Below are positions 11,101 through 21,985 of a DNA stretch of 64,000 nucleotides, in pieces (within the stretch, counting starts at the first letter, position 1; every line of letters starts with the position of its first letter). The translations under genes and the position numbers were made by a program. The stretch covers positions 10,293,840-10,357,839 of the forward strand of contig JARWIR010000011.1 of NCBI GenBank assembly GCA_029959085.1. The letters are read 5' to 3'. Under the pieces are notes generated by a model. The model saw only the letters and a program-made list of their open reading frames with translations, had not been told where the DNA came from and ran no database searches. Source of the stretch: Nemophila menziesii (taxonomy: Eukaryota; Streptophyta; Magnoliopsida; Boraginales; Hydrophyllaceae).

Positions 11101-11809
11101 ATTTATTATCAAAGTACTAACTATTATTGTTGTATATTAGATTCATGGATTGCATTCACGTGGAGATCCATTAGCTACCACCGAGATGGTGTCCTTGGCA
11201 AACATGTCTTATGGTTCGGTGCATAAATATGATTCATGTGTTGTGAACGGTGTCAAGTGGGTAACTAAGTCCAAAGGAGAGAAAAGAGTGACGCAGGATT
11301 ACGGAGTGTGTACCATTTACAATGAAGAACCCTATTATGGGGAATTAATCAAAATCTTGGAGGTTATGTACACTGGAGGGTGCTCGGTTGTGTTATTTGT
11401 CTGTAAGTGGTATAAAAAGTCTAGATCGAGGCAAGAACATGGGGTAACATTTATCAACACAACAAACTTTGAGTGGGCCGACGAACCATACATTTTAGCA
11501 TCGCAGGCCAAGAAAGTGTTTTACATCGACGAGATTAGTTCAAAGAAATCAATGAAAGGGTGGAAAGCCGTTTGGGAAATAAACGATCGACACGGATGGA
11601 GTCCTGAGTTACTGGAAATGAGAGCATCAACATACCATTGGATAGCACGGGGAACGAGAACATCAACATGCCATTGGCATCCACCGAGGAGATCGAGATT
11701 GATCCTGCTCATTTTTTTATTGATTTGTCTTTTGATACGGTTATTGATGAGAATGAGGAAATTCATGATGACACCTTGGATGAATACGGTGATGAAGAAG
11801 AACCTATAG
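8183..11809 (+). CDS. TNP2-like CACTA transposase (TnpD type), block A
   Basis: Three exons are predicted: 8183-10734, 10981-11065 and 11141-11809, with GTAAGT and GTATGT donors and in-frame junctions, giving about 1,101 residues. The N-terminal part (residues 10-80) is the transposase-associated domain with CPCKKCNN and a [10 protein letters not shown] end. Residues 130-600 are the Transposase_21 (TNP2) core, including [30 protein letters not shown] and [17 protein letters not shown]4218-like segment follows ([24 protein letters not shown] in two parts). Exon 3 is DUF4216-like ([11 protein letters not shown] to SKKSMKGW). The protein should bind the element ends and catalyse cut-and-paste transposition in the nucleus. 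A 22-bp deletion relative to block B, near 11610, replaces the acidic tail by an unrelated basic, hydrophobic tail. The core appears intact, so activity is possible but unproven. Confidence 0.9.
10741..10975 (+). repeat. TATATTTA microsatellite intron in the TNP2-like gene (block A)
   Basis: Nearly all of intron 1 consists of TATATATTTA-type repeats between the GTAAGT donor and the TTATAG acceptor. Length and phasing differ from block B (49028-49257), as expected for slippage. Confidence 0.9.
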
Positions 11810-11890
11810 AGGTTGATAGCGATGATGAACCCATAGTTATTAGTGGATATGATAGTGATTAGGTTTTTTTTTATTTTGGTTTATTTGTAT

Positions 11891-12890
11891 TAACTTTGAC
11901 TCTAAACACTCAACTTTGACTCTAAACACTCAACTTTGACTCTAAACACTCAACTTTGACCATAAACACTCAACTTTGACTCTAAACACTCAACTTTGAC
12001 CATGAACACTCAACTTTGACTCTAAACACTCAACTTTGACTCTAAACACTCAACTTTGACCATAAACAGTCAACTTTGACTCTAAACACTCAACTTTGAC
12101 CATGAACAGTCAACTTTGACTCTAAACACTCAACTTTGACTCTAAACACTCAACTTTGACTCTAAACACTCAACTTTGACCATGAACAGTCAACTTTGAC
12201 TCTAAACACTCAACTTTGACTCTAAACACTCAACTTTGACTCTAAACACTCAACTTTGACTCTAAACACTCAACTTTGACTCTAAACACTCAACTTTGAC
12301 TCTAAACACTCAACTTTGACTCTAAACACTCAACTTTGACCATAAACACTCAACTTTGACTCTAAACACTCAACTTTGACCATGAACACTCAACTTTGAC
12401 TCTAAACACTCAACTTTGACTCTAAACACTCAACTTTGACACTAAACACTCAACTTTGACCATGAACAGTCAACTTTGACTCTAAACACTCAACTTTGAC
12501 TCTAAACACTCAACTTTGACTCTAAACACTCAACTTTGACTCTAAACACTCAACTTTGACTCTAAACACTCAACTTTGACCATGAACAGTCAACTTTGAC
12601 TCTAAACACTCAACTTTGACTCTAAACACTCAACTTTGACTCTAAACACTCAATTTTGACCATGAACAGTCAACTTTGACTCTAAACACTCAACTTTGAC
12701 TCTAAACACTCAACTTTGACTCTAAACACTCAACTTTGACTCTAAACACTCACTTTGACTCTAAACACTCAACTTTGACCATGAACACTCAACTTTGACT
12801 CTAAACAGTCAACTTTGACTCTAAACACTCAACTTTGACTCTAAACACTCAACTTTGACCATGAGCAGTCAACTTTGACCATAAACACTT
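11891..12890 (+). repeat. 20-bp minisatellite between the CACTA genes (block A)
   Basis: About 49 head-to-tail units of TCTAAACACTCAACTTTGAC, with variants starting CATAAACACT or CATGAACAGT. One unit is 19 bp (near 12750). Every unit contains TTGAC followed by T or C, the W-box core of WRKY transcription factors. Two degenerate longer units (CCATAAACACTTGAC type) follow to about 12955. Block B has about 46 units. It starts directly after the first gene. Confidence 0.95.
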
Positions 12891-12989
12891 GACTAAACAC
12901 CCCGAACACCCAAGTTTGACCATAAACACTTGACTAAACACCCCGAACACCCAATTAAGAATGTGAAAAGGAACCAAAAAAAATAAAAA

Positions 12990-13310
12990 AAAAAAAAAAA
13001 AAAATAGCGACGACAGTCAAATGGTTTAGCGACGACATTCAAAGGTTGAATGTCGTTGCTAATTATTCGCGACGACATTCAAAGGGTTAGTCGTCCCTAA
13101 ACAATAATAAAAAATTTGATTGGTCTTCGTGGGCAGTCAACTTTCCCGCCCACGAAAATTAGCGACTACAAACCAAAATTTCGCGACGGGTAGTCGTCGC
13201 TAAACCAAGACACGCAAGGGGCGTGTGTACGTGGGGTGACACGTGTCCCTGATTCGCGACGAAATTTAAGGATTCGCGACGACCAGCGTGTCGTCGCTAA
13301 TCTTTTATTC
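12990..13310 (+). repeat. Internal cluster of CACTA subterminal motifs (block A)
   Basis: The TTAGCGACGAC / GTCGTCGCTAA motifs of both element ends recur here in mid-element, just upstream of the second gene. Two perfect hairpins are embedded: CGACATTCAA/TTGAATGTCG with a 3-base loop (13033-13055) and TTCGTGGGC/GCCCACGAA (13126-13156). This may be a regulatory site for the element-encoded binding protein, or the joint of two ancestral elements. Confidence 0.8.
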
Positions 13311-13316
13311 TATAAA
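13311..13316 (+). promoter_or_regulatory. Probable TATA box of the second CACTA gene (block A)
   Basis: TATAAA lies directly after the last GTCGTCGCTAA motif and before a CA-rich leader (13340-13430). The leader ends ATCAAG at a GTAATG donor, so the 5' UTR is probably spliced to the coding exon at 14274. Confidence 0.6.
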
Positions 13317-13431
13317 GCCCTAACCGAGCTCATTTCTGCCATAACAAACACTCAAAAACTCACACAAAACCTCCATTTCCGCCATAGCCAAGCAGCTCCG
13401 AGCAATAACAACACCAAATCCGACATCAAGG

Positions 13432-14273
13432 TAATGATTTCAATCCAATAACACATTTTAATCACTACTTTTTTAATTTTTTCATTTTTAATTTCTAATA
13501 TTTTTTCTTGTGTTTATTTTGTATGATTCCTTCTTCTTGGCATGGATTCATGGACGAAATCTACACCATTTCTACGTAACAGGTTCCAATTTCCGGATCA
13601 AACTTGCATTTTTTTTATTTTTAATTTTTTTTTTGTAAAAATTCATGAATGTTTTTATTTGTTTGATGAAATCCGAGAATTATGTGTATGTTTATGGGTT
13701 GTTTGGTAATTTTTTGGTGTTAAATAACAACATTTAATTGGAATTTGATAAAAATTAGGGTTTTGGTATGAATTTTGTAATTTTAATGTAATAATTAGAG
13801 TGTTATTGATCTTTGATTGTGTTTTAAGATATAGGGACCTATTTGCAATATGTTTGATTTGTATGTTTAAGGACTAAAATGCAGTTTTGTATGATTAAGG
13901 ACTAAAATGCAATTTTATAAAAAAAGGACTAAAATGCAATTTTATAAAAAATAAGACTTACTTGACAATTTTAGAAAGATAGATGACTAAAATGATTTTT
14001 TTAGAAAGGTAGAGGACTACAATGCAATTTTCGAAAAAAATAGGACTTAATTTCAAATTAAAAAAAAATGGAAAAAAATGGATTTTTTAGACAATTAGGA
14101 ATTATTCACATTTTTTAAAAAAGTTGGATAAAAATGGAAATTTTAAAAAAATATGGACTTATTTGCAAATTTTAAAAAATTTGGACTTATTTGCAAAATT
14201 TAAAAAAATTTAGGACTTAATTGCAAATTTTTAAAAAATTTGGACTTATTTGCAATTTTATGAAATTTTATAG
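13432..14273 (+). other. 5' UTR intron of the second CACTA gene with degenerate tandem motif (block A)
   Basis: T-rich DNA between a GTAATG donor (about 13431) and the TTATAG acceptor before the ATG. From about 13840 to 14270 a loose repeat of about 25-35 bp recurs, of the form GGACTAAAATGCAATTTTAT grading into GGACTTATTTGCAAATTTTA, at least ten times. No coding potential is seen. Confidence 0.6.
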
Positions 14274-15911
14274 ATGGCTGCTGTCATGGGTAGGAGTCAC
14301 GGTGGAGACCGGAGGGGTAACGATCCCCCGAGGGGTCCTCCACGTTCGAATGCTGATTGTAACCAACCATCGGGTAATAAAAAATTCAATTAATGTTTAT
14401 TTATTAGTTAAAAAAATATGTAGTTACTAAATATTTTTCACTAAAACAGGTGAACGTAAAAGAAGGAGACCGAAAGCTGCCACCTCTATCCGGACAGCTC
14501 AGGAGACCCTGAAGAGAGTCGGCTGGCCCATTCCAGTTGAGTTTTCTGTCATAGACGGCACCTGGAACTTCGTGGGCGAGTATAGCAAACACGTGGGTCA
14601 GGTGGCTGGTAATGCTGTTCGAGATGCTGTTCCCCCGTGCTACAAACAATGGTCAGATGTTCCCGACCATAACAAAGGGGTAATTTTGCAGCGACTTAAT
14701 CAATTTTTTGATTTGGAGGAGTGGAGGAGGCGAGGCGATTGGCATGAGATTGTTAAGAGGTTGACTGCGATGACATCTGGAGCCTACAGGCGATACAAGT
14801 CGGATTTGAAGAACGACTACTACTACACGGGTGAAAATCCACCAGATGTTGACCCGGTGATTTGGGAGGCGACGAAGAAGATGTTTGATGACTTGGCGAA
14901 ACAGGTAGAAAAAAATAATTTATTAATTATTTTATATATTTTTTTAATTAATTTTATAACTACTTCTTTTTTATTTGTAACAGAGTCAGGCTGATATAAA
15001 CAAGAAGAATCGAGAGCAGCAGACAGTTCCGAGCAAGGCGGGGTCAAGGAACTGGTCACAGACCCGGGAGGTGATTATTGAGGTATAAGTTTTAAAAATT
15101 AAAATATAATTTAGTATTTAATTTAATTTAATTGTTAACTAATTAAAATTTGTTACTGTATACTGTCCAGGGGAAGCTGAAGACGGTGACGAAAGAGCCG
15201 TTGACTTTTACAGATGACGAGACCCAGGAGGAGATGGAGCTTCCTCCTTTAAGCGGCTATTTCGACCACCTCTCCTATGATGCTGCTACAGATAGTTGGC
15301 GTGACCAGCGTTTGGAGAAAGCTAGTGTAAGTTTTTTTTTTAAATTGATTTAAATTAATTTATTATTTTAAATTTATTTTTTTATTAATCTAATTTATTT
15401 TTAAATTGAAATCTAATTACAAGGTGTTCTCTGGGAGAAGATGAAGAAGAAGGTTGTGCAGGCCGGAGCGGAGGGTACTGAAGTTAGCATCCAGGAGCAG
15501 ATGGATGCCATGCTCGAGACAATAATGGAGGTCCTACACCCACCCAAGACTAAATACTGGGTGCCTACCATTGGTCCGGTTCGGAAACGATCCAGGACTC
15601 CTACACAGCCGGACAGGGAGAACGATGAGCTGCTTAAGGCGGTTCTGGATGGGATGAACGAGTTTCGCGCGGCTCAAAATCTTCCACCTATACCAGATCC
15701 ATCCTCCGCATCACCCGGGCCCACAGCTTCTTCTAGTCGGCCGAGTCAACCCCCGAGCATGGCAGAGACTCTCTTCGAGGCATTAAACGGGATGAGAATC
15801 GCCAATGGAATGCAGCCGATAAGCAAACCCGGGCCCACTAGACGAGATGAAGAGAGAGAAGATGAGGAGAGAAGAGGAGATGAAGAAGATCTCAATTTGA
15901 ATGATGATTAA
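14274..15911 (+). CDS. Transposase_24 (Ptta/En/Spm)-like second CACTA gene, block A
   Basis: Five exons are predicted: 14274-14373, 14450-14904, 14984-15082, 15171-15324 and 15424-15911, giving 431 residues. The last intron could instead use the canonical GTAAGT donor at 15327 with an acceptor ending at 15437, also in frame (427 residues). The N-terminus is Gly/Arg-rich, then comes a basic GERKRRRPK stretch. Exons 2-3 carry the Transposase_24 signature: KGVILQRLNQFFDLEEW, AYRRYKSDLKNDYY and NKKNREQQTVPSKAGSRNW. The C-terminal 150 residues are Pro/Ser-rich and end in a Glu/Asp/Arg-rich tail. By analogy with En/Spm TnpA-type partners it probably binds the subterminal motifs; that is inferred. 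No stop interrupts this copy. Confidence 0.8.
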
Positions 15912-16189
15912 GTTATTTTTTTTAATTTGGTTGGTTTGTATATTTAAGACTTTATTTATTTCGGAATGTTTGACTTTGACTTGACTCGATTGACGTTGAC
16001 TTTATTTCAAGTTTAGTATTTGAATCGAATTATCGTATTTATATGTATTTTTTGATTTTCATTTATTTATAATTTTGCATTATATTTAAAAGCAAAATAA
16101 TAATAAAAAACTACAATTTAATAAAATAAAAAATAAAATTTAAATAAATAATAAAATTTAAATAAATAATAATTAAAAATAAAAATATA

Positions 16190-16631
16190 AAAAACATGAA
16201 TAGCGACGACGCGTGTCGTCGCTAAATATTAAATAATATAAATAAAAAAAATTAAAAAACAAAATACGAATTATTAGCGACGACAATCTGTCGCTAAAAA
16301 GTTGTCGTTAATTAAATAAAAAAAAAGAAAAATTCAATTAATAAATTTTCGATGAAAAAATAAAGAAAAACTAATTAACAAATTAGCGACGGCGTGTTGT
16401 CGCTAATATGTCGTCGCTAATCTCTTAAATTCGCGACGCGCGCCCTCGTGGTTAAAACCCTGAGTAATTAGGGACGAAATCACTTTTTGTCGTCGCTATT
16501 CACGGATTAGCGACGCCGGGATAGAGACGACCTGTTAGCGACGAAATTTCGTCGCGAAACAAAATTAGCGACGGAATCACCCGGATTCGCGACGACGCGT
16601 GTCGTCGCGAAACCAGGCGAATCCAGTAGTG
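16190..16631 (+). repeat. CACTA 3' subterminal repeats with hairpins (block A)
   Basis: A dense array of GCGACGA / TCGTCGC motifs. Two perfect palindromic hairpins share the loop GCGT: stem TAGCGACGAC at 16201-16224 and stem TTCGCGACGAC at 16586-16611, the latter 20 bp from the element end. The segment 15912-16189 before it is AT-rich 3' flank with extra TTGAC motifs near 15970-16005. Confidence 0.85.
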
Positions 16632-16759
16632 ATGTGTAAATTAAAGCTTTTGCATAGGGATGTAGGTAACTGGGTTTGCTATTCGTTGGCTGTTAAAATG
16701 AAGATGGTCAACCCCCTACTAGAACAAAAGGGTAGAATATTGAGTCTATTGGACTCAGC

Positions 16760-18376
16760 CTAATTCATGACTGGAACACCGTGGATGTGTTTGGGGAATT
16801 TTGAAAAATAACAAATAAAATCACTGAGTAATGTACCCAATACCCTCTATTGTTTGACAAATAGTAAAAAAATCCTTACAATATTAAAAGAGACAAATAC
16901 CTCATATGGTTTCCTAATTCGTGGCAACTCACCCCTTATACTAAATATAACATTAAAGATTATGTCATTGATTGCACCGAGTTGCACAAAGGTATAATAA
17001 ATAGTGGTGAGTTGTCACGAATTAGGGAATCATATGGAGTATTTAACATTTTAAAACCATTGGAAATATTTGGTATTTTTATCCTAAAACATTTAACTAT
17101 TTAAATAAGGGAAAAATAACAATTTCACAAATTCTATCAAATTTTCCAAACTAGCATTTGGGCAAGAATAAAAATTATCATTAAAAGAAGGTCTAAATTG
17201 TATGTTTTGGAACTGAAAAAGAGTATTTTGCACTTTTCCTCAAACGAAGAATACTATTTACATATTAACCAACTAATTAAAACCCTAATTTTTCTTTGAT
17301 CTCAGTCACTACAAACAAGCATATTTTTTTTCAAATCAAACCGTGAAAACACCACGTAAACAATACTTTAACATCTTACATATTTGTTTCAAACATATCG
17401 AAATCCAACAAATTTAAAACAATAAATTTTAACAAATACCTAATTTTTTACCCAACTCATAAGATATAACACCCTAATTTAAAAAACAAACATTAAAACC
17501 CATAAATTCAAAGAGCATAAGTTTTCAACATAATTCATTAGAAAATTTCCCAAAATATCACAAATTTAGACTATATTATAACTAGTTAAATAAAAATAAT
17601 GTGTCTTGGATGTGTACACACCTCCCTTTTTGAAGAGAAGAAATCATCGCAGTTTCATTCTAACACAATAAAATAAAATCTTTGGTGAAATTCAAACACT
17701 AACTAAAAAAAAAAAAAAAGCCTTAATTATTTGGCAAAAGAAAAAATAAATTTCTTATTTTGGCTAGCTTTCAGACATATAAATGTGTATATTTTGACGA
17801 TCGAGGTAATATTGTGAAAAATGTGTATTTGTAGAGTTAAGATTAAGAAATATGAGGATGGTACAGAAGGCAATAATGTAAATATTTTGAAATTTGGGGA
17901 GTCAACATTTAAAGATATTATTGACATAAAGTTCTATCTATAGGTGGGTAGGGCAATCAATACCTTTGAATATTATAAATATTTTAGTTACTCAACCCAA
18001 CAAATATTTATTGTATTGCTATTTTTTTATTAATTTCTTTTGGTTCAATAGTATTAATTTAATTACTTTTTCCATTAATGTAATATTTGAATATTTCTTA
18101 TTAATAAAAGAAAGATTAAGAGAATACAAATTATTATTTTTTTTGTTTTTTTTAAATTAAATAAAATTATTTTAATTAATATTAGTTTTCTTGCATTTCT
18201 TTAAATTATTAGTTTTTAAGTTCTCCATATTAATATCATTTCAAAAGAAGTAAAATATTACATTTTAAAGTTTCCTAACCTATAATTTTGATATATTATA
18301 CTTTACGTAATATTAAAAAACATAATTTTTTTCATATAATTATTTGTACATTTATTTAAAATTCATATCCAGACAT
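16760..18376 (+). repeat. Element E left arm, inner part (block A)
   Basis: Continues the arm begun at 6391. It matches the reverse complement of 20176-21750; for example ACCCAACAAATATTTATTG near 17994 pairs with its complement near 20560. The divergence and many indels show that the arms are old. No gene is seen. Confidence 0.8.
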
Positions 18377-20175
18377 GGGTTTTTTTAATCTGTTAATTTC
18401 TTTTCCTTTATTATTATTTTCATAATCAAAACAAAAATATTACTTTATTTTTCATTCTTTCAGTATATTTTATTTCTATTCTTTTTTCTAATTTTAATAA
18501 TATAAATAAAAATAAATTTATAATTGTACAATCAAATAAAAATAATTATTTTCTTATTATATCTCAGAGTCATATGACTTGGGTAAAATTTAATCTTGAG
18601 TTTGTTTAACATATTCATTAACTATGGTTGAGAGTGGATTTTTTATGTAAATGATAAAATAAGTTATTTAAAATTAAGATTAAGCGAAAAGTAAGAATTT
18701 TAACTTTGTCGAGACAATTTGTGGCAAGCAAATAAGGGTCTAAACTTTTAGTTTTTGAACCAAGGGTGAACTTTAGGCAAACTGAATAGGTGTTCTTTGC
18801 ACACAGGGATCATCTAGATTTTCGTATAAAAATACAACTAAGAGTTGAATCCTAAACCTCGTGGGTCTAATCAATAGGATGAGAATAGACTAGAGATATT
18901 GTATCCCTTAAAAAAAAGACGAGAAGGTTGCACCGATTGTGATATAAATAAGCTTAGATATGACATCAACCAATGACTGATTGATATTCAAAAGGTTGCA
19001 CTAAATACTCTTAAAGTTCAAGTGAGGGAAGATGGAAACAACAATGAATCTAAGACCTTAGGAATTTTGTCAAATAAGATAGAAGTTCCATAGGATTCCG
19101 AGCAGAAAATCAATGCAACATGATAACATTTAATGACCATCCAATAAAGGTGAGTGAAGATGAGATTTAAGAGGTGAAAAGAATTGAAGTGTCAAACATG
19201 AGTACTTTTCTAAATACACCACATCTATTTCACATAAAATATCATTAGTGAAATATATAAAAAAAATTCCAAATAATATGACAACATGTACTAGAAAATT
19301 TACCATCACTAATGAGAGAAGATAATTCATAGAGGTGTAATAATTGGGAAATTTGGGTATTCATTTATACTACATGGGTTATTGAGCAAACATTTGAAAT
19401 ATTAAACTTGAGCGTATCAGATGTGTTAATTAGGTAAGGTAGGGTGAGTTCTTATAGCCTACTTTCATATTTCATGTCCATTACTCCTTAACCACATCTT
19501 ATATGATGTGTTTGAGTTAATCCTTATGATCCCGACCATGTGGTAGGTTACATATATAGAGATGTCTTAGGAGAGTTGGAATATAAAATATAACACACAT
19601 ATCGACGACCATAATATAACCTATTCTTCTTGACATTATTTCATATAAATTATTTTGCATTATGAAACTAAAAATTTCTTATGAATATATGATATCACTA
19701 GCATATATTTTTTAAATTTATATTGGTAGTTATTATGCTATGATCTTTAGTTGTTAGTATCGTTTTTTGCTCTTCTACATTATGGTATATTATTTACTTA
19801 TTGAAATATTTGTCCCATTTTGTAGTTACATAGTCGGGATGAATATGATTTAACTTTTAGGCTATTAGATGATGTATCTACATTTATGGTTATATTTAGT
19901 ATATCTGATACAATATTTAACATGACTTTTTGGTGAAATATTGAATGAAATCTGGGTGATTTTCCTGATTTATGTCTTTGTGATGGTATAGAGTCATTAA
20001 GTATTTTGGGATATTAATATGATTTGAGAACTGTAGATAAGAACAGAGTCGTGATTTGATATGGAATGACATAATACATGGATAGAAGATCTTTGAGCAC
20101 ATAAAAAGAAACACACCCCAAGAAGCTCGGGTCAAAGATGGGATAGCTAAAGAAGCAATGATAAAATTTTAGGGC
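18377..20175 (+). other. Element E central spacer (block A), no recognised gene
   Basis: A 1.8 kb AT-rich spacer between the arms. All frames are broken. A stretch near 19020-19130 reads NESKTLGILSNKIEVP in one frame and recurs in the E2 copy (near 40900), so it may be a relic of an element protein, but I do not recognise the family. Confidence 0.5.
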
Positions 20176-21985
20176 AATGTCTAGATTTAAATTTCAATTA
20201 AATAGAAGGGGAAAGATTATTTATATGAAAAAAATATTATGTTTTTTTATATTATATAAAAGTATTATATATTAAAATTATAAGTTAGGAAATTTTAGAA
20301 AGTAATATTTCCTTTCCTTTGAAATGATCTTAATATTGTAAATTTAAAAACAAAAAAATTATAAGATTTCATGAAAAATGAAATTAATGAAATTATGTTT
20401 CTTTAATTTTTTTATATTAAAAAAATAATAATAACTTATAATCTCATCATCTTTTCCTTTTATTTAATAATAGATATTCAAATAATACATTAATGAAAAA
20501 GATAACGAAATTAATACCTTTGACCCAAAAAGAAAAAAAAGAAAAAAAAGCAATACAATAAATATTTGTTGGGTTGTACGAATTATTAAAATGTTCAAAA
20601 TATTCAAATGCATTTGGTTGACCTACCCATCTAATTTAGATATAACTCTATGTCAATAGATCGCACATTTAACCCTATAAATACACTCTTTCCACATGTT
20701 ACCTCAATCGTCAAAATATAGACATTTATATGTTTGAAAACTAGTAGTCAAAATATGAATTAGGATATAGTCTTTCCTTTTCCAAATAATTACGACTTTT
20801 GTTTTCTTTCAATTACTGTTTGAATTTCACAAAAGGTGTTAGTTTAGTGTGTTAGAATACAACCATGGTGATTTCTTCTCTTCATGTTGTGAGGTAGGAT
20901 TTGTCTCTACTTTATTTACTCATCCAGATACATTTTTTCATTTAACAAATTCTATTATAAAATATAGTGTAAACTTGAGAGCTTTAGGATTTATTATAAT
21001 TATTTATGTTGAAAGCTCATATTGTTTGAATTCATGGTTTTTAATGATTTTTTTTCAAAATTAGGTATTTTTGATCTTATGAATTAGGTAAAAAGTTAGG
21101 TCTTTGTTTAAATTGATTTCTTTAGGTTTGTTGAATTTCCACATATTAATTTTTGGAAACAAATCTATAAGATGCTGAATTTTGTGTCCCTTAATGTGGT
21201 GTTTTCAAGGCTTTGATTTGAAAAATTATGTTTTTTTGTAGGGACATATGAAATTTTTTTAGGGTTTTAACTGATTGGCTTATATGTAAAGAGCACCCAT
21301 CTATTTAAGGGAAAGTACAATATACCTTTTTTAGTTCCAAAACTCGCAATTTAGACCTTCTTTTAATGATTATTTTCATTCTTACCCAAATGCTTGTTCG
21401 AAAAGTTAGATAGAATTTGTGAAATTATTATTTTTCCCTTATTTAAATTGTTAAATGATTTAGGATAAAATACCAAATTACCCCGTATGGTTTAAAAAAG
21501 TATAAATACCCCTTATGTTTCTTTAACGTATGATAACTCACCACTATTTTTGATAACTCTGTGCAACTCGGTGCAACCAATCATATAAGATTTAGTGTTA
21601 TATTGAGTACAAGAGGTGAGTTTCCATGAGTTAGGAGACCATAGGAGTTATTTGTCCCTTTTAATATTGTAGGAAGTTTTTTACTCTTTGATAAACCATA
21701 GAGGGTATTTGGTATATTACCTACTTATATATTTCTTTCTTTTTAAAAGTTCCCAAACAAATCCATGGTGTTCCTGTCATCGATTAGTATTTTTTGTTAC
21801 TCATATAGATGTAATTTGAATTTTAGTTTAAATGATCACTATATTTTTGCAAATATAATATCTTTTTATGAATTATTTTTACTATATATTAATGTACATA
21901 TTTATTAATTTTAACACTGCTTTATATTTTTTCATTTTTGTATAGATAATCTAATTAAGAGGTATGATGTTTACTGTTTGCGACA
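20176..21985 (-). repeat. Element E right arm (block A)
   Basis: An inverted copy of 6391-6644 plus 16760-18376. It lacks the MITE-like and CACTA inserts. Its outer end abuts the last recognisable exon of the AGO4-like pseudogene near 21990. Confidence 0.8.

Larger units (their letters stand above)
7115..16631 (+). mobile_element. CACTA (En/Spm) DNA transposon, block A, 9.5 kb
   Basis: The terminal inverted repeats read CACTACTGGA inward from the left and CACTACTGGAT inward from the right. A 3-bp target duplication ATG flanks the element (7112-7114 and 16632-16634), the hallmark of CACTA. The subterminal regions are filled with TTAGCGACGA / TCGTCGCTAA motifs in both orientations. Two genes lie on the plus strand: a TNP2-like transposase and a Transposase_24-like gene, separated by a 20-bp minisatellite and an internal motif cluster. 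This copy is the better preserved of the two. Confidence 0.97.
6645..16759 (+). mobile_element. MITE-like insert carrying the CACTA element (block A)
   Basis: Without CACTA it is about 600 bp (6645-7114 plus 16632-16759) and AT-rich. Its ends are imperfect inverted repeats: AAGTCCAACAACTCATTA on the left against GAGTCCAATAGACTCAATA read inward from the right. It is absent from the E2 copy, where the host sequence runs straight through (near 38450), and from the right arm of E. Superfamily and target duplication are not resolved. Confidence 0.6.
6391..21985 (+). mobile_element. Element E: long-terminal-inverted-repeat element (block A), with nested inserts
   Basis: About 5.5 kb once the nested 10.1 kb insert (6645-16759) is removed. 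Its two ends are inverted copies of each other for nearly 1.9 kb, around a 1.8 kb spacer. No transposase was recognised, so the superfamily is unknown; a non-autonomous MULE or a foldback element is possible. A diverged copy without the insert lies at 38211-41641, and a spacer fragment at 30363-30540, so E is a repeat family. The outer limits are approximate because homology fades. Confidence 0.7.

Noticed and set aside
11891..12890. CRISPR-like array of regular repeats
   Set aside because: The units are contiguous 20-bp tandem repeats with no unique spacers, in a eukaryotic transposon. It is a minisatellite.
13090..13100. Telomere-like CCCTAAA
   Set aside because: A single copy produced by a one-base change in the GTCGTCGCTAA motif; block B reads TCGTCGCTAA here.
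13236..13451. A 71-codon open frame ahead of the second CACTA gene
   Set aside because: It overlaps the motif cluster, TATA box and leader. The spliced gene with a clear Transposase_24 signature starts at 14274.
17727..21064. Several open frames of 60-72 codons in the E arms and spacer
   Set aside because: AT-rich composition, no domain and many stops in the diverged E2 copy indicate chance frames.
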